DNA of 64,000 bases from Prescottella equi (GCF_002094305.1 NZ_LWTX01000001.1:248001-312000), one strand, 5' to 3'; shown: positions 51,257-60,721, counted from the first letter of the stretch. Numbers and translations are program-made. Notes: generated by a model not told the origin, from the sequence alone.

Positions 51257-52531
51257 ATGACCGCGCCTGCAGGCAGTTCCCGCTCCGCGGGATCCATCGC
51301 CACGGCCCCGCGCGGGCCACAACCGCTCCTGGCAGGCCGGGTACTCGTCTTCGCCGCGATCGCCATGTCGGCGCTGGTGCTGCGAACGGCGGTCACCTCG
51401 TTCACGCCGCTGGCGGACCAGATCAGCTCGGAACTGGGCTTCTCGTCCACCGTGGTCGGCGTCTTCGGCATGGTCCCGACGGCGATGTTCGCGGTCTTCG
51501 GCCTGCTCACTCCTGCCATCGCGCGTCGGCTGGGGCTCGAATGGACCGCGTTGCTGGGCATGATGATGGCCGGCGTCGGGATGCTCACCCGCGCGATGGT
51601 GTCGGACACGTGGTCGCTGCTGGCGTTGTCGGCACTCGCCCTCGGCGGCATGGGTATCGGTAACGTCGTGATCCCGCCGCTGGTCAAGCGGTACTTCGGC
51701 GACCGATTGGCGCTCATGAGTTCGGTCTACATCACGGGTGTGCAGATCGGCACGATCCTGCCCGCCACGGTCGCGGTGCCGCTCGCGGACGCGTTCGACT
51801 GGCGGATCTCGATCGGCGTCTGGTCGCTGCTGGGCTTCGCGGCTGCCGCGCCGTGGTTGATGATCCTCGCCCGCGGGCGCAAGCAGGTCGGCGGCGCCGC
51901 CGCCGCGGCGGCGCTGCCCGCCGAGTCGCACGCGCCGGGACGCCCGTGGCGTTCGCCCGTCGGCTGGGGCATGGCCGGCATGTTCGGGATGACATCCCTG
52001 ATCACGTACTCGATGTTCACGTGGATCCCGAAGATCCTCACCGAGGCGGGGGCGAGCGAATCGTTCGGCGGCAGCATGGTTGCGGTGTTCTCGTTCATGG
52101 GCCTGATCGCGGCGTTCGCGGCGCCGAGCGTGTGCGCCCGGATGCGTAACCCGTTCCCCATCGTCGTGGGCTGCGCGCTCGCCTACGCGATCGGGTTCAC
52201 CGGCCTGTTCCTCGCGCCGATGGCAGCGCCCATCCTGTGGGTGGTCGTGATCGGCCTCGGCCCCAGCACGTTCCCGATGTCGCTGACGCTGATCAACCTG
52301 CGCACCCGGACGCACGCCGGGTCCGCCGCGCTGTCCGGATTCACCCAGGGCATCGGTTACACCGTCGCGTGCGTCGGGCCCCTGCTGTTCGGCGTACTGC
52401 ACGAGTCGACCGGCGGTTGGGGCGCGCCGTTCGCGCTGCTCGGTGTCGCCGTCGTCGTGGTCCTGATCTCGGCGTGGGCGGCGTGCAAGCCCCGCATGCT
52501 CGAAGACAGCTGGGGTGCGAAAGCCGCCTGA
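51257..52531 (+). CDS. MFS transporter, CynX/NimT-like
   Basis: A 424-residue 12-helix major facilitator with FTPLADQISSELGFSSTVVGVFGMVPTAMFAV features of the CynX/NimT family, and loops such as ARRLGLEW and RNPFP. Members take up or expel cyanate-like or nitroimidazole-like small anions or neutral compounds. ATG 51257 follows CGAGGCAGTAC; there are upstream in-frame starts but no ribosome site for them. Its place next to the nitrate block suggests, but does not show, a nitrogen-compound substrate. Confidence 0.85.
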   Translation: MTAPAGSSRSAGSIATAPRGPQPLLAGRVLVFAAIAMSALVLRTAVTSFTPLADQISSELGFSSTVVGVFGMVPTAMFAVFGLLTPAIARRLGLEWTALLGMMMAGVGMLTRAMVSDTWSLLALSALALGGMGIGNVVIPPLVKRYFGDRLALMSSVYITGVQIGTILPATVAVPLADAFDWRISIGVWSLLGFAAAAPWLMILARGRKQVGGAAAAAALPAESHAPGRPWRSPVGWGMAGMFGMTSLITYSMFTWIPKILTEAGASESFGGSMVAVFSFMGLIAAFAAPSVCARMRNPFPIVVGCALAYAIGFTGLFLAPMAAPILWVVVIGLGPSTFPMSLTLINLRTRTHAGSAALSGFTQGIGYTVACVGPLLFGVLHESTGGWGAPFALLGVAVVVVLISAWAACKPRMLEDSWGAKAA

Positions 52532-52621
52532 CCTGGACGTTCGTGGACCTCACCGCCCGGCCGGGCGATCGTGAGCGAGAGTTGACGGACGGGTCACCGG
52601 GCGCAGCACCGACGCAACACC

Positions 52622-52660
52622 GGCCTCCTACCTTGGGGTTTCCCACACAGGTAGGAGGCC
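52622..52660 (+). promoter_or_regulatory. inverted repeat containing the narK ribosome binding site
   Basis: GGCCTCCTACCT (52622-52633) pairs perfectly with AGGTAGGAGGCC (52649-52660); the loop can add a TGGG/CCCA stem. The whole AGGAGG ribosome site (52653-52658) lies in the 3' arm, five bases before the narK start, so the RNA hairpin would block initiation. TACCTT (52629-52634) could instead be a -10 element, in which case the repeat is a DNA operator. Confidence 0.6.
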
Positions 52661-52663
52661 CAG

Positions 52664-54112
52664 GTGACCACTCTCTCCGATCGGCCCACAGAAACGTCCG
52701 GCGCCGCGCCCACGGTGCGCGGCCACCGTATCGAGCGTTGGGACGCCGAGGACGTCGACGCCTGGGAAGCCGGCGGCAAGGCCATCGCCCGACGCAATCT
52801 CGTGTGGTCGGTGGTTGCTGAGCACGTCGGCTTCTCGGTCTGGTCGATCTGGTCGGTGATGGTGCTGTTCATGCCGACCGATGTCTTCGGCATCGACGCG
52901 GCCGGCAAGTTCTTTCTCGTAGCCGTGCCAACCCTGGTCGGATCGATCCTGCGCATCCCGTACACGGTGGCGACGGCCCGGTTCGGCGGACGTAACTGGA
53001 CGATCTTCAGCGCGCTGGTACTGCTGGTCCCGACACTGCTGACGCTGTGGTTCGTGATGCACCCCGGCACGTCGTACACGACGTTCCTGCTGGTGGCGGC
53101 GACCGCGGGTGTCGGCGGCGGCAACTTTGCGTCGTCGATGGCCAACATCAACGCGTTCTACCCGCAGCGTCTCAAGGGGTGGGCACTCGGGCTCAACGCG
53201 GGCGGCGGCAACATCGGCGTGCCGGTGATCCAGTTGGTGGGTCTGCTCGTCATCGCGACGGTCGGCAACACCGCGCCGTATCTGGTGTGCGCGGTCTACC
53301 TCGTGCTCATCGCGGTGGCGGCGGTCGGTGCGGCGCTGTTCATGGACAACCTCACGGGGCAGAAGGCCGACCTGCACTCGATGCTCGAAGCACTGCGGGT
53401 TCGGGAGTCGTGGATCGTCAGCTTCCTCTACATCGGTACGTTCGGCTCGTTCATCGGGTTCAGTTTCGCGTTCGGTCAGGTGCTGCAGATCAACTTCCTC
53501 GCCGGTGGCGACACCCCGGCGCAGGCCGCACTGCACGCCGCGCAGATCGCGTTCCTGGGGCCGCTGCTCGGCTCGATCGCCCGTCCGCTCGGCGGCCGGC
53601 TCGCGGACCGCATCGGCGGTGGCCGGATCACGCTGTGGACGTTCGCCGCGATGGTGCTGGCGGCGGCAGTGCTGGTCGCGGCCGGCACCGCGGACGACGC
53701 CACCCCCGGCGCCGCGACCGGGACCGCCATGACCGCGTTGGTGATCGGCTTCGTGGCGCTGTTCGTGCTCTCCGGCATCGGCAACGGGTCGGTGTACAAG
53801 CTGATCCCGTCGATCTTCGAGGGCCGATCCCGGACGCTGGACGGACTGGACGCCGACGCGCGGGCCGCATGGTCGCGCAACATGACCGGGGCACTGATCG
53901 GGTTCGCCGGTGCGATCGGCGGGCTCGGGGGAGTCGGGATCAACCTGGTGCTGCGGGCGTCGTACAGCAGCCCCGCCAAGTCGGCGACGATGGCGTTCTG
54001 GGTGTTCCTCGGCTTCTACATCGTGTGCGCCGTGGTCACCTGGATCGTGTTCGTGCGGCGCACGTCCGCAGCGAACGACGTTGCCGGACAGTCGATCGCG
54101 GTGGCGTCGTGA
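52664..54112 (+). CDS. narK: nitrate/nitrite transporter NarK (MFS)
   Basis: A 482-residue, about 12-helix MFS protein with nitrate-signature regions GVGGGNFASSMANINAFYPQ and GIGNGSVYKLIPSIFE, which hold the glycine-rich nitrate signature motifs of the NNP family, plus GGNIGVPVIQ. It imports nitrate and/or exports nitrite across the inner membrane. GTG 52664 follows AGGAGG at 52653-52658. The N-terminal 45 residues precede the first helix. The stop overlaps narB (GTGA), showing linkage to nitrate assimilation. Confidence 0.93.
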   Translation: MTTLSDRPTETSGAAPTVRGHRIERWDAEDVDAWEAGGKAIARRNLVWSVVAEHVGFSVWSIWSVMVLFMPTDVFGIDAAGKFFLVAVPTLVGSILRIPYTVATARFGGRNWTIFSALVLLVPTLLTLWFVMHPGTSYTTFLLVAATAGVGGGNFASSMANINAFYPQRLKGWALGLNAGGGNIGVPVIQLVGLLVIATVGNTAPYLVCAVYLVLIAVAAVGAALFMDNLTGQKADLHSMLEALRVRESWIVSFLYIGTFGSFIGFSFAFGQVLQINFLAGGDTPAQAALHAAQIAFLGPLLGSIARPLGGRLADRIGGGRITLWTFAAMVLAAAVLVAAGTADDATPGAATGTAMTALVIGFVALFVLSGIGNGSVYKLIPSIFEGRSRTLDGLDADARAAWSRNMTGALIGFAGAIGGLGGVGINLVLRASYSSPAKSATMAFWVFLGFYIVCAVVTWIVFVRRTSAANDVAGQSIAVAS

Positions 54113-56229
54113 TCGCGCCCGTCGTCGGCCGACGGATCGACACCCACTGTCCCTACTGCGGCCTGCAGTGCGCGATGGCGCTCACCGCCGACGGCGCATC
54201 CGGGCCGACCGTCTCGGCCCGTCAGTTCCCGACCAACCGCGGCGGCCTGTGCCAGAAGGGGTGGACGAGCGCCGAACTGCTGCGCCACCCCGACCGGCTC
54301 ACCACGCCCCTGGTCCGGGTCGCCGGGCGGCTGCAGCCGACGTCGTGGGACGACGCCCTCGACCGGGTCGCCGACGGCTTCCGCGCCGCGCAGGAGGTCG
54401 GGGGTCGGGACGCGGTGGGGATCTTCGGCGGCGGCGGGCTCACCAACGAGAAGGCGTACATGCTCGGCAAGTTCGCGCGCGTCGCGCTCGGCACGTCGAA
54501 CATCGACTACAACGGGCGGTTCTGCATGTCGTCCGCCGCGGCGGCGGGGATCCGCGCGTTCGGGCTCGATCGCGGACTGCCGTTCCCGGTCACCGATCTG
54601 ACGTCGGCGAAGGCGATCCTGCTGGTCGGGGGCAACGTCGCCGAGACGATGCCGCCGCTCGTCGGGCACCTGACGGCAGCGGCGGAGGCCGGCGGGCTGA
54701 TCGTCGTCGACCCGCGGCGCACCGCCACGGCGGACCGGGCGCTGGCCGGCGGCGGATTGCACCTGCAACTCGCGCCCGGCACGGATCTGCCCCTGGCGCT
54801 GGGGATGTTGCACCTCGCCGTCACCGAGGGGCACCTCGACCGGGAGTTCGTCGAGACCCGCACGACCGGCTTCGACGACGCGTGGCTCGCAGCGGCACAG
54901 TGGTGGCCCGAGCGCACCGAACGGGTGACCGGGGTCCCGGTCGCGGCGCTGCGGCGCGCAGTGGAGGTCCTGGCGCGGTCCCGACGGGCGGACACGGGCG
55001 CGTACGTGCTCACCGCGCGCGGGACAGAGCAGCACGCGAGCGGCACCGACACCGTCTCGGCGTGGATCGGGCTGGCGCTCGCGCTGGGCCTGCCCGGCCG
55101 GCGGGGCAGCGGTTACGGCCCGGTCACCGGTCAGGGCAACGGCCAGGGTGGCCGCGAACACGGGCAGAAGGCGGACCAGTTGCCCGGCTACCGCAAGATC
55201 AGCGATCCCGTTGCACGCGAGCACGTCGCACGCGTGTGGGGCGTCGATCCGGCGGACCTGCCCGGGCCGGGCCGCAGCGCGTACGAACTGCTCGACGTGC
55301 TCGGCCGCCCCGGCGGACCCCGCGCGTTGATGGTGCACGGCGCCAACCTCGCGGTGTCGGCGCCCCGGGCCGGGCACGTCGTCGACCGGTTGCGCTCCCT
55401 CGATCTGCTGGTGGTGTGCGACTTCCTGCTGTCGGAGACCGCCGCGATGGCCGACGTGGTGCTGCCGGTCCTGCAGTGGGCCGAGGAGGAGGGCACGATG
55501 ACGAGCCTCGAGGGGCGCGTGCTGCGGCGGCGTCGGGGTGTGGAACCACCGGACGGAGCTCGCGGCGAGCTCGAAGTGCTGCGTGGGTTGGCCGTTCGGC
55601 TCGGGCAGCCTGCGCACCGGTTCCCGGTCGAGCCGCGCGAGGTGTTCGACGAGCTGAGGGCCGCATCCGCCGGTGGCGGCGCGGACTATGCGGGCGTCAC
55701 CTACGACCGTCTCGATGCGGGGGAGGTGCTGCACTGGCCGTGTCCCGACGTCGGGCATCCCGGGACGCCCCGGCTGTTCCTCGACCGCTTCGGCACCGAC
55801 GACGGGAGGGCTCGGTTCACCGCCGTCGAGCATCGGGGTCCGGCAGAAGCGCCGGACGAGGACTTCCCACTGGTCGCGACCACGGGACGTGTTCTCGCGC
55901 ACTATCAATCCGGCGCGCAGACCCGCCGGGTCGCGGAGCTGGCGTCCGCGGCCGGGTCGATGTTCGTCCAGGTGCACCCGGACACCGCGGCACGGGCGGG
56001 AGTGCGCGACGGGGACGACGCGCTCGTCGTCGGGCGCCGCGGCCGAGTGTCCGTCACGGTGCGGTGCGACGACTCGATGCGCCTCGACACGGTGTTCCTG
56101 CCGTTCCACTTCGCCGGCGACGCCCGCGCCAACCTGCTCACCAACCCGGCACTCGATCCGACGAGCCGGATGCCGGAGTTCAAGGTGTGCGCGGTGCGGC
56201 TGGAGCAGGCCCGGGCGGTGGCCCCGTGA
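54109..56229 (+). CDS. narB: assimilatory nitrate reductase, catalytic molybdopterin subunit
   Basis: A 706-residue bis-MGD oxidoreductase reducing nitrate to nitrite in the cytoplasm. The N-terminal [4Fe-4S] ligands are C14, C17, C21 and C48. Molybdopterin-binding regions follow: FCMSSAAAA containing the likely Mo-ligand region, LLVGGNVAETMPPL, VVDPRRTATADRA, GSGYGPVTGQGNGQGGREHG, and a C-terminal substrate domain LVATTGRVLAHYQSG. There is no signal peptide, as expected for the assimilatory NarB/NasA type. GTG 54109 overlaps the narK stop and the gene ends overlapping the next one. Confidence 0.92.
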   Translation: MIAPVVGRRIDTHCPYCGLQCAMALTADGASGPTVSARQFPTNRGGLCQKGWTSAELLRHPDRLTTPLVRVAGRLQPTSWDDALDRVADGFRAAQEVGGRDAVGIFGGGGLTNEKAYMLGKFARVALGTSNIDYNGRFCMSSAAAAGIRAFGLDRGLPFPVTDLTSAKAILLVGGNVAETMPPLVGHLTAAAEAGGLIVVDPRRTATADRALAGGGLHLQLAPGTDLPLALGMLHLAVTEGHLDREFVETRTTGFDDAWLAAAQWWPERTERVTGVPVAALRRAVEVLARSRRADTGAYVLTARGTEQHASGTDTVSAWIGLALALGLPGRRGSGYGPVTGQGNGQGGREHGQKADQLPGYRKISDPVAREHVARVWGVDPADLPGPGRSAYELLDVLGRPGGPRALMVHGANLAVSAPRAGHVVDRLRSLDLLVVCDFLLSETAAMADVVLPVLQWAEEEGTMTSLEGRVLRRRRGVEPPDGARGELEVLRGLAVRLGQPAHRFPVEPREVFDELRAASAGGGADYAGVTYDRLDAGEVLHWPCPDVGHPGTPRLFLDRFGTDDGRARFTAVEHRGPAEAPDEDFPLVATTGRVLAHYQSGAQTRRVAELASAAGSMFVQVHPDTAARAGVRDGDDALVVGRRGRVSVTVRCDDSMRLDTVFLPFHFAGDARANLLTNPALDPTSRMPEFKVCAVRLEQARAVAP

Positions 56230-57713
56230 GCCGGGTGGTGATCGTGGGCAACGGCATGGCCGGGGCGCGGCTGGCGGAGGAGTTGCGGCGGCGCGAACGC
56301 GACCCGGCCCGGCTCGGGATCGTGGTGTTCGGTGCGGAGCCGCGGGCCGCGTACAACCGGATCCTGCTCTCGAACGTGTTGGCGGGAAGCATCACCGCGC
56401 GCGACACCCGGCTGCGGCCCGACGACTGGTGGGTCCGCAACCACGTCGACGTCCGCACCGGGGTGCGGGTGACCGGGATCGACACCGCGACCCGAACCGT
56501 GTGCGGCGACGACGGCACGACGCTCGGCTACGACGAGCTGGTGTTCGCGACGGGCAGCGTTCCGTTCGTGCCGCGCATCGAGGGGATGGCGGCCGACGAT
56601 TCGGACGTCGTCGCATTCCGGACGGTGGAGGACTGCGCGCGCATCGCCCAGGCCGCGGGCCCGGGCTGCCGGGCGGTGGTACTCGGGGGCGGGCTGCTCG
56701 GGCTCGAGGCCGCCCGCGGGCTGCTGCTGCGCGGCGCCGACGTCACCGTCGTGCATCCCAGGGCGGTGCCGATGGAGCGGCAGCTGGACGAGGGCGGCGG
56801 CCGGGTACTCACCCGCGTCCTGACGAGCCTGGGCATGAGGGTGGTACTCGAGCGCCGCGCGGTCGCCCTGCGTCGCAACGCCTCCGGGAGAGCGCTCGTG
56901 CTCGACGACGGCACCGAACTTCCCGCGGACATCGTGGTGCTCACGGCCGGAATCCGGCCGGCGACCGAGCTGGCTTCGGCCGTCGGCGCCACGGTGGAGC
57001 ACGGGATCGTCGTCGACGACGCGCTGCGCACCGACGTCCCGCACGTGTGGGCGATCGGCGAGTGCGCGCAGCACCGCGGCGAGGTGTACGGGCTCGTGCA
57101 GCCGGGCTGGGAGCAGGCGGAGGTGGTCGCCGACCGGATCACCGGCGCCGACGCCACCGCCGAGTACCACGGCACCCCGCCGGTGACGCGACTCAAGGCC
57201 CACGACATCGATCTCGCGTCGATGGGTGACGTGAGTGCGGACCTGCACGACGGTGAGTACGAGGTTCTCACCGTCGCCGACCCGGCCCGCGGGCGCTACG
57301 CCAAGTTGGTCGTGGCCGACGGGCGGATCGCCGGAGCGGTCCTGCTCGGCTGCCCCGACACCGTGGGGACGGTCACCCAGCTGTTCGACGCGAGACTGCC
57401 GGTGCCGCAGGACCGGATGTCGCTGCTGACCGGGCGCACCGGCGCGGCAGCGGAGACCGCGAGCCCCGCAGGCATGCCGGGCGGCGCGGTGATCTGCCGC
57501 TGCAACTCGGTGACCAAGGCGCATCTCACGGGCGCGTGGCGGGCCGGTGCGCGGTCGGTCGGGGCGCTCGCGACGGCGACCCGTGCGACGACGGGGTGCG
57601 GCGGTTGCAGTTCCGCGGTGGAGGGGATCTGCGACTGGCTGCGGACCACCGACCCCCGAAACGAACACGACGAAGACACGACACAACGGGCCCGGAAGGA
57701 AGGTGCGGCATGA
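56226..57713 (+). CDS. FAD/NAD(P)-dependent oxidoreductase with BFD-like [2Fe-2S] domain, putative nitrate reductase electron donor
   Basis: A 495-residue flavoprotein with an N-terminal FAD dinucleotide site VVIVGNGMAGARLAEEL, the second NAD site AVVLGGGLLGLEAARGL, and a C-terminal BFD-type cluster with C-x-C (ICRCNSVT) and C-x2-C (TGCGGC). It resembles the N-terminal half of NirB encoded two genes later and the NasB/NasC reductases that feed NarB. It probably transfers electrons from NAD(P)H to nitrate reductase. GTG 56226 and the final TGA both overlap neighbours, so expression is tightly coupled. Confidence 0.88.
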   Translation: MSRVVIVGNGMAGARLAEELRRRERDPARLGIVVFGAEPRAAYNRILLSNVLAGSITARDTRLRPDDWWVRNHVDVRTGVRVTGIDTATRTVCGDDGTTLGYDELVFATGSVPFVPRIEGMAADDSDVVAFRTVEDCARIAQAAGPGCRAVVLGGGLLGLEAARGLLLRGADVTVVHPRAVPMERQLDEGGGRVLTRVLTSLGMRVVLERRAVALRRNASGRALVLDDGTELPADIVVLTAGIRPATELASAVGATVEHGIVVDDALRTDVPHVWAIGECAQHRGEVYGLVQPGWEQAEVVADRITGADATAEYHGTPPVTRLKAHDIDLASMGDVSADLHDGEYEVLTVADPARGRYAKLVVADGRIAGAVLLGCPDTVGTVTQLFDARLPVPQDRMSLLTGRTGAAAETASPAGMPGGAVICRCNSVTKAHLTGAWRAGARSVGALATATRATTGCGGCSSAVEGICDWLRTTDPRNEHDEDTTQRARKEGAA

Positions 57714-60235
57714 GCGTACGGACCGCGATCGTCATCGGACACGGCATGGTGGGACACCGATTCGTCGAGGCGCTGCGGGCGCGCGACGACGCCGACACCT
57801 GGACGGTGATCGTCCTGGGCGAGGAGGACGTGCCGGCGTACGACCGGGTGGCGCTGTCGTCGTACGTCGGCTCCTGGGATGTGCGCGAACTCGCTTTGTC
57901 GGGCAACGACTTCGACGGGGACGGCGCCGTCGATCTGCGGGTGGGGGTGCGCGCGGAGTCGATCGACCCGGATGCTCGCATCGTCACGACGTCGACGGGG
58001 GAGGAACTGCGCTACGACGCACTCGTCCTCGCCACCGGCTCCTATCCGTTCGTGCCGCCGGTGCCCGGCCACGACCACGATCTGTGCTTCGTCTACCGCA
58101 CTCCCACCGATCTGGACGGGATCCGCGCGCGGGCCGAGGCGGCCGGACCGAGTGCGGTCGGTGTCGTGGTCGGCGGCGGGCTACTGGGGCTCGAGGCCGC
58201 GAACGCGTTGCGGCAGCTGGGTATGACGCCGCACGTCGTCGAGCACAACGCACGCCTCATGCCACTGCAGGTCGACGAGGGTGGCGGCGCCGTGCTGGCC
58301 CGGCTGGTGACCGACCTCGGGCTCGCGCTGCACACCGGCACCGGCATCGCGTCGATCACCGACGGCCCGGCCGGGGTGCGCGTGGAACTGTCCGACGGGA
58401 CGGTGATCGACGCGGCGCTGCTGGTGTTCTCGGCGGGCATCCGGCCCCGCGACCAGCTGGCCCGCGACGCCGGGCTCGCCGTCGCCGAGCGGGGCGGCAT
58501 CCTCACCGACAGCGGTTGCGTCACCTCCGATCCCGCGGTGTTCGCGGTCGGTGAGTGCGCGGCCGTCGAGGGCCGCTGCTACGGGCTGGTCGCGCCCGGA
58601 TACACCACCGCCGAGGTGGTCGCGGACCGGCTGCTCGGAGGCGACGCGGTGTTCCCGGGCGCCGACCTGTCGACCAAGCTCAAGCTGCTCGGCGTGGACG
58701 TCGCGAGCTTCGGCGACGTGCACGCCGCCACCCCGGGCGCCCTGGAGGTGGTGCTCAGCGACGCCGCGAAGGGCACCTACGCCAAGCTCGTGGTCTCCGA
58801 CGACGCGCGGACTCTGCTCGGCGGCATCCTCGTCGGCGACGCGAGCGCGTACGGATCGCTGCGTCCGCTCGTCGGACGGGAGCTGCCCGGCGACCCCGCG
58901 GCACTGATCTCCTCGGCCGGCGAGAAGCCTGGCGCCGGAGCACTTCCCGACGACGCGCAGGTGTGCTCGTGCAATGCCGTCACCAAGGGCGAGATCTGCG
59001 CGGCGATCGCCGACGGTGCGTGCGATCTCGCCTCGGTGAAGAACTGCACCGGCGCGGGCACGACGTGCGGTGGGTGCCTGCCGACCGTGAAGGCACTGCT
59101 CGCGTCGTCGGGTGTGGAGCTGTCGAAGGCGCTGTGCGAGCACTTCACGCAGTCCCGCGCCGAACTGTTCGAGATCGTCCGCGCCACCGACACCCGCACG
59201 TTCTCGGGTCTGATCGCGCAGTACGGCACCGGAACCGGCTGCGACATCTGCAAGCCCGTCGTCGCGTCGATCCTCGCGTCCACGTCGTCGGACCACGTGT
59301 TGGACGGCGAGCAGGCCGCACTGCAGGACACCAACGATCACTTCCTCGCCAACATCCAGCGGGGCGGCACGTACTCCGTGGTGCCGCGGATGCCCGGCGG
59401 CGAGTGCACGCCCGAACAGCTCATCACGATCGGTGAGATCGCCCGCGACTACGATCTCTACCTCAAGGTGACCGGTGGTCAGCGGATCGACCTGTTCGGT
59501 GCCCGCGTGGAGCAGCTACCGGAGATCTGGCGGCGTCTGATCGAAGTCGGCATGGAATCCGGTCAGGCGTACGGGAAGTCGCTGCGCACCGTGAAGAGTT
59601 GTGTCGGGTCCACGTGGTGCCGGTACGGCGTGCAGGACTCGGTGGGGATGGCGGTGCGACTCGAGAACCGGTACCGCGGCCTGCGCGCGCCGCACAAGAT
59701 CAAGTTCGGGGTGTCGGGGTGCGCGCGCGAGTGCGCCGAGGCCCGCGGCAAGGACGTCGGCGTCATCGCCACCGAGAGCGGCTGGAATTTGTACGTCGGC
59801 GGTAACGGCGGCCAGTCGCCCAGGCACGCGCAGTTGCTCGCGGGCGGTCTCGACGACGGGACCCTGATCCGGTACATCGACCGCTACCTCATGTTCTACG
59901 TCCGCACTGCGGACCGGTTGCAGCGCACCGCGCCGTGGGTGGAATCGCTCGACGGCGGACTCGATCACCTGAAGGCCGTGGTGTGCGACGACAGCCTCGG
60001 GATCGCCGACGACCTCGAGGCGGCGATGGCCCGGCACGTCGCCGGCTACCGCGACGAGTGGGCCGGGGTACTCGAGGATCCGGAGAAGCTGTCGCGGTTC
60101 GTGTCGTTCGTCAACGCCCCCGACGTGCCCGACCCGACCGTGGTGTTCGACGACTCCGGACCCCGCAAGGTGCCCGTCCTGATGGGCATACCGGACGTAC
60201 CGGAACGCCGTTCGGAACTCTCCTCGAGTCGGTAA
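57710..60235 (+). CDS. nirB: NAD(P)H-dependent nitrite reductase large subunit
   Basis: An 841-residue assimilatory nitrite reductase (nitrite to ammonium). In order: FAD and NAD sites (TAIVIGHGMVGHRFVEAL; VVVGGGLLGLEAANAL), a BFD-like [2Fe-2S] domain (CSCNAVTKGEIC...GTTCGGC), a ferredoxin-like half domain, and the sirohaem/[4Fe-4S] domain with CVGSTWCRYG and GVSGCARECAEA cysteines. ATG 57710 overlaps the upstream stop (ATGA). Sirohaem supply is served by neighbouring HemD- and CbiX-like genes. There is a 63-bp gap before nirD. Confidence 0.95.
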   Translation: MSVRTAIVIGHGMVGHRFVEALRARDDADTWTVIVLGEEDVPAYDRVALSSYVGSWDVRELALSGNDFDGDGAVDLRVGVRAESIDPDARIVTTSTGEELRYDALVLATGSYPFVPPVPGHDHDLCFVYRTPTDLDGIRARAEAAGPSAVGVVVGGGLLGLEAANALRQLGMTPHVVEHNARLMPLQVDEGGGAVLARLVTDLGLALHTGTGIASITDGPAGVRVELSDGTVIDAALLVFSAGIRPRDQLARDAGLAVAERGGILTDSGCVTSDPAVFAVGECAAVEGRCYGLVAPGYTTAEVVADRLLGGDAVFPGADLSTKLKLLGVDVASFGDVHAATPGALEVVLSDAAKGTYAKLVVSDDARTLLGGILVGDASAYGSLRPLVGRELPGDPAALISSAGEKPGAGALPDDAQVCSCNAVTKGEICAAIADGACDLASVKNCTGAGTTCGGCLPTVKALLASSGVELSKALCEHFTQSRAELFEIVRATDTRTFSGLIAQYGTGTGCDICKPVVASILASTSSDHVLDGEQAALQDTNDHFLANIQRGGTYSVVPRMPGGECTPEQLITIGEIARDYDLYLKVTGGQRIDLFGARVEQLPEIWRRLIEVGMESGQAYGKSLRTVKSCVGSTWCRYGVQDSVGMAVRLENRYRGLRAPHKIKFGVSGCARECAEARGKDVGVIATESGWNLYVGGNGGQSPRHAQLLAGGLDDGTLIRYIDRYLMFYVRTADRLQRTAPWVESLDGGLDHLKAVVCDDSLGIADDLEAAMARHVAGYRDEWAGVLEDPEKLSRFVSFVNAPDVPDPTVVFDDSGPRKVPVLMGIPDVPERRSELSSSR

Positions 60236-60298
60236 TCGAGGAGTAACGCCGCGGAAACAACCCGACTTTTGAATGAGCACAGGACAGGGAGGTCTGCG

Positions 60299-60721
60299 AT
60301 GACGGTGATGGAGAGCTGGGTGTCCGGCGAGGTCGGCACCAGTGAGACGCCCTTCGAGGCGGAGGCACGGCATTGGACGTCCGCGTGTACGCGGAGCCAT
60401 CTGATCCCGGGGCGCGGCGTGGCCGTGCTCCTGCGCGGCGGCGCCCAGGCCGCACTGTTCCGGCTCGCCGACGGCAGCCTGCGAGCGGTGGGCAACATCG
60501 ACCCCGTCGCCCGGGCCGCGGTGATGTCCCGGGGACTGGTCGGCGACCGGCACGGTGAACCAACCGTCGCGTCGCCACTGCTCAAGCAGGTGTTCTCGCT
60601 CGTGGACGGGAGGTGTCTCGACGACGCGTCGGTGCGGCTGCCGGTGTACCCGGTCCGTGTCGTCGAGGGGCGTGGCGGCGACGTCGTCCAGGTGTGCGTG
60701 ACCCCGGTCGGGTCCACGTGA
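60299..60721 (+). CDS. nirD: nitrite reductase small subunit NirD
   Basis: A 140-residue Rieske-fold protein lacking the Cys and His cluster ligands, as normal for NirD (for example LVGDRHGEPTVASPLLKQVFSLVDG where a Rieske protein would have CPHH). It pairs with NirB. ATG 60299 follows GGGAGGTCTGCG. The stop overlaps the next gene (GTGA). Confidence 0.92.
   Translation: MTVMESWVSGEVGTSETPFEAEARHWTSACTRSHLIPGRGVAVLLRGGAQAALFRLADGSLRAVGNIDPVARAAVMSRGLVGDRHGEPTVASPLLKQVFSLVDGRCLDDASVRLPVYPVRVVEGRGGDVVQVCVTPVGST

Noticed and set aside
52590-52620. Possible GlnR box upstream of narK
   Set aside because: ACs and GTCAC/GCAAC-like words occur, but their spacing (n10 rather than n9 between AC pairs) does not fit the consensus well; not reported as a site.
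52622-52660. ANTAR (PdtaR-type) two-hairpin target in the narK leader
   Set aside because: Tempting because PdtaS is in the window, but I see one long stem with a 15-base loop, not two hairpins with hexaloops carrying A1 and G4.
53047-54108. Extending narB 5' into narK in the same open frame
   Set aside because: The frame is open only because of GC bias; the conserved protein begins just before the cysteine cluster, and GTG 54109 overlaps the narK stop in the operon style.
54016-56109. 697-codon antisense frame over narB
   Set aside because: Shadow of a clear molybdopterin oxidoreductase; low-complexity Arg/Ala/Pro/His translation.
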